DNA of 64,000 nt from assembly GCF_027604915.1 (NCBI RefSeq), contig NZ_JAJAQC010000031.1:1-64000 (forward strand). The letters are read 5' to 3'. Under the pieces are notes generated by a model, which saw only the letters and a program-made list of their open reading frames with translations, did no database searches and was not told the origin of the DNA. The DNA is from Streptomonospora mangrovi (GTDB taxonomy: Bacteria > Actinomycetota > Actinomycetes > Streptosporangiales > Streptosporangiaceae). The position numbers and the translations under genes are program-made. This document shows, piece by piece, positions 56,337 through 64,000 of the stretch. How positions within the stretch are numbered: the stretch's first letter is position 1; each line of letters starts with the position of its first letter.

Positions 56337-58181
56337 TCAGGCGTGACCTCGGCCGCGCAGGCGGGCGGCTCGGGCCGCCGACGCGGGGGTGGTGCGGGCG
56401 GCGGACGCCGTGGTGGTGCCCATCCGGCCCAGCCGGTCTTTCGCGGGGAGGAAGCTGTCGGCCGTCACGCCGCTCCGGGGAGCGCCCAGTCCCCGCGACC
56501 GAGCGCTCCAGCCGCGCGCCGCGCCTTCGCGCTCCCGGCTCGCGGCCACCGCCCGGCGCACGCCCGGGGGCGTGTACCGCCCCTTCTCCAGGCGGTCGGC
56601 CCGGGCGCGCAGCTCGGCGAGTTCGGCGCTCCGCTGCTCGGCGGCCCGGTCCGCCGGCCGGTCGGGCGGCACGGCGAGCTGGGCGGCGGGATCGAGCGGT
56701 CCGTCCGCCGGGCGGGCGGAAGGCCGTCCGGCGCCGGGCGCGGCGGCGCGCGGGGCGGTGCCGACCTGGGCGTGGTAGCGCTCGGCGTTGGCGATCAGCT
56801 CCCGCGCCGCGCCGGCGGCGTCCTTGGCCGTCGCGGCGGTGGCGGCCTGCTCACCCTCGGCGAGGTGGCCGCGGGCGCGCTCGGCCGCGATGGCGTACAG
56901 CACCTCGGCCGTCTGACCGGGCCGCCGGTCGCCGGGCGGCAGGACCTCGCGTAGCGCCTGGGGCAGGTCCGCGAACTCGCGCTCCGCCGCCGACCAATCG
57001 GCGCGGGTGCCGCTCTCGGCGAGCGCCATCAGGTAGGCGAAGGAGTCGGTGAGCAGCCGTGTCGAGTTGGCGGGCTCGTAGGCACGGCTCAACTCCCACA
57101 CCTGCCGCAGGTGGTCGCGTCGGCTGCGCATGCCGTTCAGGTGCGCGCGGTCGCCGTCGGGGGAAGCGGTCTCCGTCTCCTCGGCCTGGCGCTCCTTGGA
57201 CGGCTCGGCCTCCTGCCCGCCGGCGGCACGCAGGGCCGCTTCAGCGCCGGCGGCGCGCGCCGTGTGCACCTCGCGCAGCGTGAGCCCCACCTCCCGGGCG
57301 TACTCCCTGTCGCTCGCGTCCTTGCTTGCCGCGAGCGCGCCGTGCGCGTCGCCCAACTCCTCTGTCAGCTCGGTGAGCAGGACACCGGGAAGCTCCCTCC
57401 CCGTCTCCCGCACCGCCTCCAGCCACATCCGCACGGCCCGCGTGTGCGAGATCCGGCGCGAGTGCTCCTCGTGGAGGAACCGGAGGTCGTCGAAGTCCGT
57501 GGTGAGGTCCTTGACCGTCACCGCGAGATCGTGGCGGGCGTGCGGGTCGGCGAAACCCTCTGCCCGGTCGAGCAGCGCTTTGGCCAGGTAGAGCCGCCCT
57601 GCGGGACCCGTGGAGGCGCGCCGCTCGGCCTCCGTGATGGCGCCCAGCAGCTTCCGCGAGATCATTCGGAACTGGTGCGCCGTGCCGGCGTCGCGGGTGT
57701 GGGCCGCGGCGGTGTAGAGCTGCTCGTGCACATCCTGCACGTCTTGGAGGACCTGCGGGACGAGGGAGTCCCGCCGATCCTGCGGCCAGACGTGCGCGTT
57801 GTCCCGCAGCATCATGTAGCCGACCCGCAGGTACTGGGCTGCGTCGTCCATGCGTACGGCGGCACCGCCGAAATTGCCCTTCTTCAGCAGGTTCCCGCCC
57901 AGGCCGACCAGCGCGTGGCCGGCCGCCAGCCTGGCGGAGGTCCGCACCCCCTGGAACGGGGGGTCATCACGACCCGCCGTGGCGTCCAGCACCGCCTCGG
58001 CCCATGCCAGCGCCGCCTCCGGCAATCCGTCCCGCAGCAGCCCTTCGGCGCGGACCAGGGCCGTGGTGGCCTCCACGAGCCGGGTGTCGCCGCTCCACGA
58101 ATCGCCGCTCTCGCGGGCGCGTACGGCGAACGCGTACGCGTTCGTGACCTCGGCGCGTTCTTGGTCCTCGTCCGCCGCCAT
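56337..58181 (-). CDS. Tandem helical-repeat protein, paralog 2
   Basis: 614 aa from ATG 58181 (MAADEDQERAEVTNAYAFAV), ribosome site GGAAGGCGGG. The N-terminal helical pairs include TALVRAEGLLRDGLPEAALA, ARLAAGHALVGLGGNLLKKG and AAQYLRVGYMMLRDNAHVWP. The family C-terminal block is RRDHLRQVWELSRAYEPANS, LTDSFAYLMALAESG, WSAAEREFADLPQALREVLP and QTAEVLYAIAAERARGHLAE. A shared-type tail RAAEQRSAELAELRARADRL is followed by a basic Arg/Ala-rich end. Soluble; no enzyme motif. It starts 87 bp after paralog 3 and is likely in the same mRNA. Confidence 0.82.
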   Translation of the reverse strand: MAADEDQERAEVTNAYAFAVRARESGDSWSGDTRLVEATTALVRAEGLLRDGLPEAALAWAEAVLDATAGRDDPPFQGVRTSARLAAGHALVGLGGNLLKKGNFGGAAVRMDDAAQYLRVGYMMLRDNAHVWPQDRRDSLVPQVLQDVQDVHEQLYTAAAHTRDAGTAHQFRMISRKLLGAITEAERRASTGPAGRLYLAKALLDRAEGFADPHARHDLAVTVKDLTTDFDDLRFLHEEHSRRISHTRAVRMWLEAVRETGRELPGVLLTELTEELGDAHGALAASKDASDREYAREVGLTLREVHTARAAGAEAALRAAGGQEAEPSKERQAEETETASPDGDRAHLNGMRSRRDHLRQVWELSRAYEPANSTRLLTDSFAYLMALAESGTRADWSAAEREFADLPQALREVLPPGDRRPGQTAEVLYAIAAERARGHLAEGEQAATAATAKDAAGAARELIANAERYHAQVGTAPRAAAPGAGRPSARPADGPLDPAAQLAVPPDRPADRAAEQRSAELAELRARADRLEKGRYTPPGVRRAVAASREREGAARGWSARSRGLGAPRSGVTADSFLPAKDRLGRMGTTTASAARTTPASAARAARLRGRGHA

Positions 58182-58268
58182 GGGCCCGCCTTCCGCCGAT
58201 CGCTGGTGGGGCGGCAACAGCATAGGCCGGTCGCGGTGCCCACCGCGCGGCGGGCGCCCGCGACCGCC

Positions 58269-59999
58269 TCACCTGGGGCGGATCCGCGCCGCGCGCGCGA
58301 CGGAGGCGGGGTCGGCCGGCGCGGGGCGGCGGGCGGCGGCACCCGTGGCGGCCTTCCGCCGAGCCCCGGCGGACTTGCCGGAAGCGCTGCGCCCGGCGGC
58401 GGCCGCGACCGCCGGACCCAGCCCACCGCCGTGATTGGCGCGCATGGCGACGTCGGCGATCTCCGCGCGCAGGTCGGCCAGTTCACCGGTGCGCCGCTCG
58501 GTGTCGTTCGCGGGGAGGCGGGGCGGGGGCGGGGTGGCGATGTCGTCCCACGCCAGCGCGCGGCCGGGGGGCACGGCCGGGGGCCGCCCGCGCGACCCGC
58601 TCCGCCCCCCGGCGGGCACGGCCCGCTCGACCTTCGCGAGGAGGACGTGGTGTCGCTCGGCGCGCTCGACGGCCCACTTCGCCTCCTGGAAGTCCGCACC
58701 CGCGTCGGCGCCCGGCGCGGCCGCGCCGCGCTTGGCGGCGTGCCCGGGCAGCAGCGCCCGGGCGTGCTGGGTCGCCATGGCGTACAGCAGTCCGGCGGCC
58801 ACCCGCGCGCGGGGGTCCCCGGCCTCCAGCAGGTCACGCGGCAGTTCGGCGAGTTCGGTCAGGATCTCCCGGCGCTCCTGGTGGTCGGCGCTGCCGCCCT
58901 CGGAGACCGCCACCAGGTAGTCGTAGGCGTCGCCGAGGCGCCGCGACGGGTCGGTCTCGTGCTCGCGGCTGATCCGCCAGACGCGTTCGAGGGCGCCGCG
59001 ACGCTCCGCGAGCTGGTGGGTCGCGTTCTCACCTTCCCTGAGTCGGCCCTGCGCCTCGTTCCCCACGAACCGGGCGTACGCCGCCAGGGCGGCCCGCAGG
59101 AGCAGGTGGATCTCCCGCCGGGCGGCCTCGCCGCCCGGCGTCTGAAGGTCGGGATCGTCGCCGTGGGAGCGGCGGTCGAGGCCGTCGATCCGCTTGGTGA
59201 GGAGGGTGATGTCGTCGACCACGTCCGTGCGGTCCGGCGCCTCCTCGGCGGCCTCGGCCCACTCCAGGTTCCGCCGGTGCGCCTCGGCGCTGAGCGCCTG
59301 GAGCATCGCCCGGTCGCCCGGTTCCACGACGTCGTCGGTCCGTGCGGCGGTGAGCAACCAGGCGCCGTCGATGAGTTGGTGGCGGCCCTCCAGGCTGTCC
59401 ACCTCCCGCGCCTGCCGCAGCAGCCGATCGGCGAGGACCAGCCGCCACCGGGGTCCGTCCTTCGCCCGCTCCTCGAAGGAGACCGCGGCGTTCAGCACCA
59501 ATTTCGCGTTCGCCCGGTAGTCGGCGGCGCCCTCGCCGCCGACGCGGGGCGCCATGTCGTGGCAGTACCCGTGCAGGTCGAGGATGCCGGCGGCGGCCTC
59601 CCCGATGAGCCCGTCGCGGACCGCCTCGTTGGGCCAGGGCACGGCGGGGTCGCGCAGCAGGGTGTAGGCGCCGGCCAGGTCGTCGGCAGCCGGACCGACC
59701 AGGCCGAGGCCGGTGGCGCTGAGCCCCCGGACGAGCAGGGCGGTGGCGTGCTGGTGGGGGAACAGGTCGCCGCCCAGGTCCTTGACCGCGTCGGCCACGC
59801 CGGTGGCCCAGGCGCCGGCGGCGGCGGGCCTGCCGTCGAGGAGGAGCCGCCGGGCGTGCAGGACGCGCCTGTTCAGCTCATCGCCCAGCGCCTCCCAGTC
59901 GGCCCTGGTCCGCGCGGTCGCCGCCCGCCGCACGACGTCACCGTGGAACCTCGCGGCGTTCTCGATCTCGCCCCGGTCCCGGTCGCCTTCCGCCGCCAT
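58269..59999 (-). CDS. Tandem helical-repeat protein, paralog 3
   Basis: 576 aa from ATG 59999, ribosome site GGAGGT at 6 nt. TPR-like region: LNRRVLHARRLLLDGRPAAA, ALLVRGLSATGLGLVGPAAD and DLAGAYTLLRDPAVPWPNEA. C-terminal block: RRGALERVWRISREHETDPS, LGDAYDYLVAVSEGG, then ILTELAELPRDLLEAGDPRA and GLLYAMATQHARALLPG. Then comes TGELADLRAEIADVAMR, as in paralog 2, and an Arg/Ala basic tail. It begins 50 bp after paralog 4. Soluble; no known family recognised. Confidence 0.82.
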   Translation of the reverse strand: MAAEGDRDRGEIENAARFHGDVVRRAATARTRADWEALGDELNRRVLHARRLLLDGRPAAAGAWATGVADAVKDLGGDLFPHQHATALLVRGLSATGLGLVGPAADDLAGAYTLLRDPAVPWPNEAVRDGLIGEAAAGILDLHGYCHDMAPRVGGEGAADYRANAKLVLNAAVSFEERAKDGPRWRLVLADRLLRQAREVDSLEGRHQLIDGAWLLTAARTDDVVEPGDRAMLQALSAEAHRRNLEWAEAAEEAPDRTDVVDDITLLTKRIDGLDRRSHGDDPDLQTPGGEAARREIHLLLRAALAAYARFVGNEAQGRLREGENATHQLAERRGALERVWRISREHETDPSRRLGDAYDYLVAVSEGGSADHQERREILTELAELPRDLLEAGDPRARVAAGLLYAMATQHARALLPGHAAKRGAAAPGADAGADFQEAKWAVERAERHHVLLAKVERAVPAGGRSGSRGRPPAVPPGRALAWDDIATPPPPRLPANDTERRTGELADLRAEIADVAMRANHGGGLGPAVAAAAGRSASGKSAGARRKAATGAAARRPAPADPASVARAARIRPR

Positions 60000-60049
60000 G
60001 CCCCGACCTCCGCTGCACTGGACGAACCAGCATCATACGGTCATCGGTG

Positions 60050-61858
60050 TCATTTCACCCGGGGTGCCGCCACCCTGCTCGGGTGCGGGACGCGGCTGAC
60101 CTCCGTGGCGGAGCCCGGCCGCGCGGCGTCGCCCGGCGCGGTGCCCACGCGCAGCCGCTCCGGGCGCCCCTTGTGCGCCCTCGCGTCGTGGGCGGCGCGC
60201 GCCGCCCGGACTCCCGCGAGGAGCTGGGCGCGCCCGGCCCGCTCGTCCACCTTGAGCGCCGTGAGCGCCCGCCGCAGGGTCTCCTCCATCTCGGTGAGGC
60301 GCAACCGGTCCTCTGAAGGCTCTTTCCCCTCTTTCTCCTGCGGCCCGGTGGTGCGGCCCCCCTCGTCCCTCTCCTCCCCCTGCGGTCCCGTGGTGCGGGG
60401 CTCCTCCCAGGGCCGGTCCCCCGTGATCCCCATCAGCTCGCGCTGGCGCCGGATCGCCTGGCGGGCCGCGTCCCGCGCCGCGCGCGGCTCACCGGCGTCC
60501 AGGTGCGCGCGGGAGCGGGCGTGGGCCATCGAGGCCAGCAGCTCGGTGGCCGCGGCGACCCGGGGGTCATTGGCGCCGAACATGCCCTCGAGGCGCCGGG
60601 GCAGGTCGCCGAAGTGCTCCTCGGCCGTGGCCCAGCCCTCCGGTCCGGCCCACGCCAGGGCCCTGAGGTAGTCGTAGGAGTCCGCCAAGAGGGGCTTGCC
60701 GAGGGATCCCGCCGCGCGGCTGGCCTCCCACGCGGTTCGGCACCACTCCCGGTGGGCCGCGAGCGCGGCGTCCCGCTCGGCGCGGAGCAACCCTGTGTCG
60801 GTGGCGGCCTGACCCGCCCCCGTGGCGCCTCGGCCGTTGGCTGCGGAACCGGCCGGCGCGGCGGCCTCCCCGCTCCGCCCGGCCGCCGCGGCGAGGGCCG
60901 CGGTGCGGTCGTCGGCCTGGGCCCGGTACCCGTCGGCCAGGTGCCGCGCCACGTCGCGCAGGGCCCGGCGGACGTCGACCACGGCCGTGGTGCCCGCTTC
61001 GCCCGGCGCCCGGCTGACCAGGTCGTCGGCCTTGCGCAACTGGTCGGCCAGGGCCGCCAGTTCGACGCGGCTGTCGGTCTCCCCCGCGCCCAGCCACGCC
61101 CGGATCCCGGCGGCATAGGACCACAGCGCCTCGCCCAGGTGGGGGGCGCCGGGCGTCAGGTCCGGGTCGGCGAGCAGCCGCGCAGCGGTCATGCGCGCCG
61201 CGTGGTAGGCCGTCTTCCGGGGGCCGGTGTCCTCCGCATCCGCCAGCGCCCGCCCCTGGAGGTGCAGCAGCCGGGTGCGCCAGCCACGCGCGCGCCGGGG
61301 GTGGGCGGTCTGCGGCAGCAGCGCGTCGACGCGCAGCGCGCGCGTCATGTCGCGCGCGGCCGGCCCGGACCGCTGCCCGGAGGTGTCGGAGCGCTCCACG
61401 AGCCGGTCCCGCAGCGCGGTCAGCTCCGTGCGCACCCGCTCGGCGAGGAGGCGGCGCTCGGCCTCGGCGGGGAGGCGCCCGGGCGCGTGCACCAGGCGGT
61501 GCGCCGCCGTCAGGTGCCGGTAGGCGTCGTCGAGCCGGCCCAGGCGCAGGGCGCTGCCGCCGGCCGTGAACGCGGCCTCCAGTTCGAGGTGGACCGGGCG
61601 GCTCGGCTCCGCGAGCGCCTTCAGGCCGGCGGCCGCGCTGTCGGCCCACTGGTAGGCGTCGGCGAACCGGCCGTCCCGGTACAGGGCCGCGGCGTGCCCC
61701 AGGCGCCGGTCCAGGTCCGCATCGGCGGCCCGGGCCAGTTCGGCGCCGGAGGGCCCGTGGGAGCGCCGCAGCTCGGCGAAGACCGCGAACGCCTCCTGCG
61801 GCCCGTCGGGTCCCCGGGGCACCGCCACCCGCCCCTGCCGCCCGTCCGCCCCGTCCAT
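60050..61858 (-). CDS. Tandem helical-repeat protein, paralog 4 (first in transcription order)
   Basis: 602 aa from ATG 61858, ribosome site GGGAGG. TPR-like pairs: DRRLGHAAALYRDGRFADAY, LEAAFTAGGSALRLGRLDDA and YRHLTAAHRLVHAPGRL. C-terminal block: HREWCRTAWEASRAAGSLGK, LADSYDYLRALAWAG, then WATAEEHFGDLPRRLEGMFG and NDPRVAAATELLASMAHARS. An acidic repeat (TTGPQGEERDEGG, TTGPQEKEGKE) and a helical, basic end follow. It is closest to paralog 1. The hexapeptide acyltransferase gene lies 101 bp upstream on the same strand and may drive it. Confidence 0.82.
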   Translation of the reverse strand: MDGADGRQGRVAVPRGPDGPQEAFAVFAELRRSHGPSGAELARAADADLDRRLGHAAALYRDGRFADAYQWADSAAAGLKALAEPSRPVHLELEAAFTAGGSALRLGRLDDAYRHLTAAHRLVHAPGRLPAEAERRLLAERVRTELTALRDRLVERSDTSGQRSGPAARDMTRALRVDALLPQTAHPRRARGWRTRLLHLQGRALADAEDTGPRKTAYHAARMTAARLLADPDLTPGAPHLGEALWSYAAGIRAWLGAGETDSRVELAALADQLRKADDLVSRAPGEAGTTAVVDVRRALRDVARHLADGYRAQADDRTAALAAAAGRSGEAAAPAGSAANGRGATGAGQAATDTGLLRAERDAALAAHREWCRTAWEASRAAGSLGKPLLADSYDYLRALAWAGPEGWATAEEHFGDLPRRLEGMFGANDPRVAAATELLASMAHARSRAHLDAGEPRAARDAARQAIRRQRELMGITGDRPWEEPRTTGPQGEERDEGGRTTGPQEKEGKEPSEDRLRLTEMEETLRRALTALKVDERAGRAQLLAGVRAARAAHDARAHKGRPERLRVGTAPGDAARPGSATEVSRVPHPSRVAAPRVK

Positions 61859-61959
61859 GGCCGCCTCCCGTGGTCGCCGGTTCCGCGGCCACCGAGCGTA
61901 CTCCCGCGCGGCGCGCCCCGCCCGGCCCTGACCACCGCGAACGCCTAACGGGACGCGGA

Positions 61960-62652
61960 TCACACCTCCGGCGGGGCCACGCTGCCGCCGTCGAGGGTGC
62001 GGGAGGGGTGGGCGGCCTCGCCGCCGCGCAGCGGCGGCACCCAGCCGGCCTCGGGGTCGTAGCGGCGCACGATCCGCCCCGGCACCCCCGCGATCACGCT
62101 GTAGTCGGGGTAGTCGCCGGGGCGCACCACCGAACTGGCGGCGACCACGCAGTTGCGGCCCAGGCGGGCGCCCGGCAGCACCACGGCGTTGGCGCCGATC
62201 CAGGTGCCCGACCCGATGCGGACGGGGTCGTCGGCGGGCCACTGGCGGCCCACGGGCACGTCGGTGTCGGCGTAGACGTGGTTCTGGTCGGTGATGTAGA
62301 CGTAGGGCCCGGTGAAGACGTCGTCGCCCAGTTCGATCGAGCGGTGGGCCACCACGTGGGAGCCGCGCCCGATCGTGCAGCCGTCGCCGATCCGGATCAG
62401 CGGGTGCGGCCCCAGGTCCAGGCCGGGCACCATGCCGGCCGTCAGCGTGATGTCGGCGCCCAGCAGGGTGTGGGCGCCCAGTTCGATCCAGGGCTCGCCG
62501 AAGACGGTGGCGGGCGGGAACGCGATCGAGGTGCCCGGCCCGTAGGCGGCGAAGCGGCGCGCCGCGCGCGAGCCCGCGCGGACGTCGGCGTTGCGCCGCG
62601 CCCAGGACCACAGTGCGCGCAGCGTCCAGGAGAGGAGTCGTGACACCCGCAT
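61960..62652 (-). CDS. Left-handed beta-helix (hexapeptide) acyltransferase, WbbJ type
   Basis: About 230 aa from ATG 62652; in-frame GTG 62658 is an alternative. Hexapeptide repeats run through IRIGDGCTIGRGSHVVAHRS, IELGDDVFTGPYVYITDQNH, VRIGSGTWIGANAVVLPGAR and LGRNCVVAASSVV, ending VIAGVPGRIVRRYD, the standard pattern. The His in DQNHVY is a likely catalytic base. It uses acyl-CoA to acylate sugars or other small hydroxyl compounds. Just upstream of the start is a dyad, ACTGGCCGGTAGT (about 62663-62675). Substrate unknown. Confidence 0.9.
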   Translation of the reverse strand: MRVSRLLSWTLRALWSWARRNADVRAGSRAARRFAAYGPGTSIAFPPATVFGEPWIELGAHTLLGADITLTAGMVPGLDLGPHPLIRIGDGCTIGRGSHVVAHRSIELGDDVFTGPYVYITDQNHVYADTDVPVGRQWPADDPVRIGSGTWIGANAVVLPGARLGRNCVVAASSVVRPGDYPDYSVIAGVPGRIVRRYDPEAGWVPPLRGGEAAHPSRTLDGGSVAPPEV

Positions 62653-62748
62653 CCCCACATCTACTGGCCGGTAGTAACGGGATGCAGCGTATTATCCCCG
62701 CCCCCGCCGGGCGGGCGGGCGCCCGGGTGGCCGCCCGCCCGGCCGGCG

Positions 62749-64000
62749 CTACAGCGACAGGTGCGCCAGCACGTCCTGGCGGGTCAGCAGCCCTGCGGGC
62801 TTGCCGTCCATCAGCACCACGACCGCGCCCGACTGCTGGAGGAGTTCCACGCAGCGGCTGACCGGCTCGCCGGAACCCACCACGGGCAGCGGGGCGCCCA
62901 TGTGCTGCTCCACCGGCTCCTCCAGGCGGGCGCGCCCGTTGAACAGGGCGTCGAGCACGTCGCGCTCGGCGACCGCGCCCACCACCTCGGCCGCCATGAC
63001 CGGCGGCTCCTCCTTCATGACCGGCAACTGCGAGACGCCGAACTCGCGCATGATCGACACCGCCGTGCCCACCGACTCGTGCGGGTGGATGTGCACGAAC
63101 TCCGGCAGGTCGCGGCCCTTGGCGGCGAGCACGTCGCCGGCGGTGGCCTCCTCGGTCTCCTCGGCCAGGAACCCGAAGTCGGCCATCCACTCGTCGTTGA
63201 AGATCTTGCCGAGGTAGCCGCGCCCGCCGTCGGGCAGCAGCACCACGATGACGTCCTCGGGGGAGGCGGTGGCCGCCACCCGCAGGGCCGCGACCACGGC
63301 CAGTCCGCAGGAGCCGCCCACCAGCAGCGTCTCGTCGCGGGCCAGGCGCCGGGTCATCAGGAAGGACTCCTTGTCGCTGACCGCGATGACCTCGTCGCAC
63401 ACGGCGGGGTCGTAGGTCTGCGGCCAGATGTCCTCGCCCACGCCCTCGACCAGGTAGGGGCGGCCGGTGCCGCCGGAGTAGACCGAGCCCTCCGGGTCGG
63501 CGCCGATGACCTTGACCCGGCCCTCGGAGACCTCCTTGAGGTAGCGCCCGGCGCCGGTGATGGTGCCGCCCGTGCCGATCCCGGCCACGAAGTGGGTGAT
63601 GCGCCCCTCGGTCTGCTCCCAGATCTCCGGCCCGGTGGAGCGGTAGTGCGACTCCGGGTTGCCCGGGTTGCTGTACTGGTCGGGCTTCCAGGCGCCGGGG
63701 ATGGTCTGGGCCAGGCGGTCGGAGACCGAGTAGTAGGAGTCGGGGTGGTCGGGCGCCACGGTCGTGGGGCAGACCACGACCTCGGCGCCGTAGGCGCGCA
63801 GCACGGCGAGCTTGTCCGAGCCGACCTTGTCGGGGCACACGAACACGCAGCGGTAGCCCTTCTCGGCGGCGACGATCGCCAGGCCCACACCGGTGTTGCC
63901 CGAGGTGGGCTCCACGATGGTGCCGCCGGGCCGCAGCTTGCCGCTCTTCTCGGCCTCCTCGACCATGCGCAGGGCGATCCGGTCCTTGACCGAACCGCCG
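62749..64000 (-). CDS. cbs: Cystathionine beta-synthase, 5' end cut by window edge
   Basis: At least 417 aa; the frame is open to the window edge, where it reads GGSVKDRIALRMVEEAE, with the PLP-binding lysine in SVKDR. The PLP fold continues with EPTSGNTGVGLAIVAAEKG (SGNTG) and GIGTGGTITGAGRYLKE (GTGGT). The C-terminal 110 residues are a pair of CBS domains (VGTAVSIMREFGVSQLPVM; VSRCVELLQQSGAVVVLMDG). It condenses serine (or acetylserine) with homocysteine to cystathionine in reverse transsulfuration, thus consuming homocysteine made by the adenosylhomocysteinases; Rv1077 of M. tuberculosis is a relative. The two CBS domains separate it from plain cysteine synthase. Confidence 0.93.
   Translation of the reverse strand, partial: GGSVKDRIALRMVEEAEKSGKLRPGGTIVEPTSGNTGVGLAIVAAEKGYRCVFVCPDKVGSDKLAVLRAYGAEVVVCPTTVAPDHPDSYYSVSDRLAQTIPGAWKPDQYSNPGNPESHYRSTGPEIWEQTEGRITHFVAGIGTGGTITGAGRYLKEVSEGRVKVIGADPEGSVYSGGTGRPYLVEGVGEDIWPQTYDPAVCDEVIAVSDKESFLMTRRLARDETLLVGGSCGLAVVAALRVAATASPEDVIVVLLPDGGRGYLGKIFNDEWMADFGFLAEETEEATAGDVLAAKGRDLPEFVHIHPHESVGTAVSIMREFGVSQLPVMKEEPPVMAAEVVGAVAERDVLDALFNGRARLEEPVEQHMGAPLPVVGSGEPVSRCVELLQQSGAVVVLMDGKPAGLLTRQDVLAHLSL

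Noticed and set aside
54340-61858. Reading the four paralogs as a known defence, secretion or NRPS system
   Set aside because: No nuclease, ATPase, TIR, kinase, carrier or membrane motif is visible in them; naming a function would be invention.

Overview
The window is about 64 kb of very GC-rich actinobacterial DNA. It has many GTG/TTG starts, WhiB, MtrAB-LpqB and coenzyme F420 genes, and a CebR/CelR-type cellulose operator. A member of the Nocardiopsaceae (Nocardiopsis, Streptomonospora, Thermobifida relatives) fits best; that placement is inference. Gene order follows the conserved actinobacterial neighbourhood also known from M. tuberculosis (Rv3242c to Rv3262) and Streptomyces: comF, lpqB, mtrB, mtrA, ahcY, manB, DUF3499, metallopeptidase-like gene, whiB2-type gene, fbiA, fbiB. 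Accessory genes are spliced in.

Left part (1-17.2 kb): a ComF fragment, then the mtrA-mtrB-lpqB envelope/cell-division signalling operon on the minus strand. Divergent from it is a plus-strand block: glycine/tyrosine-tailed membrane protein, DUF4129, DUF4350, MoxR ATPase, DUF58. This is a MoxR-type AAA+/VWA-like module of the cell envelope. SpoIIM-like and RDD membrane proteins follow. Two different adenosylhomocysteinases lie head-to-tail, with a divergent MerR regulator.

Middle part (17.2-48.3 kb): an OafA-type acyltransferase with SGNH domain, a large unrecognised protein, and a four-gene operon manB-trm112-SIS-kinase for mannose activation, where the usual manA is missing. Next come a TetR/DUF418 pair, a GNAT enzyme, a frameshifted IS5-type transposase remnant, DUF3499, the metallopeptidase-like gene, a DUF5719/glycosyltransferase pair and whiB with a clear promoter and terminator. 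A Q/G/Y-rich low-complexity membrane protein follows. F420 genes fbiA-fbiB and fbiC flank a secreted polysaccharide island: an AA10 LPMO under a perfect CebR box and a GH18 chitinase. A homopolymer C/G tract at the fbiC 3' end looks like a sequence or assembly fault.

Right part (48.3-64 kb) is the accessory region. It holds a 1.7-kb gene-poor segment with about 70-bp degenerate tandem repeats, a methyltransferase, an unknown protein, an alpha/beta-hydrolase-like protein with Glu in the nucleophile position and a flippase-like membrane protein. Then comes a minus-strand array of four divergent paralogs (about 575-615 aa, all-helical, TPR-like) that I do not recognise as any described family. 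This array is the best candidate for an undescribed system. A hexapeptide acyltransferase and a cystathionine beta-synthase cut by the window edge close the window. Many genes show a -10 hexamer 6-8 nt before the start codon, so leaderless transcription appears common here.
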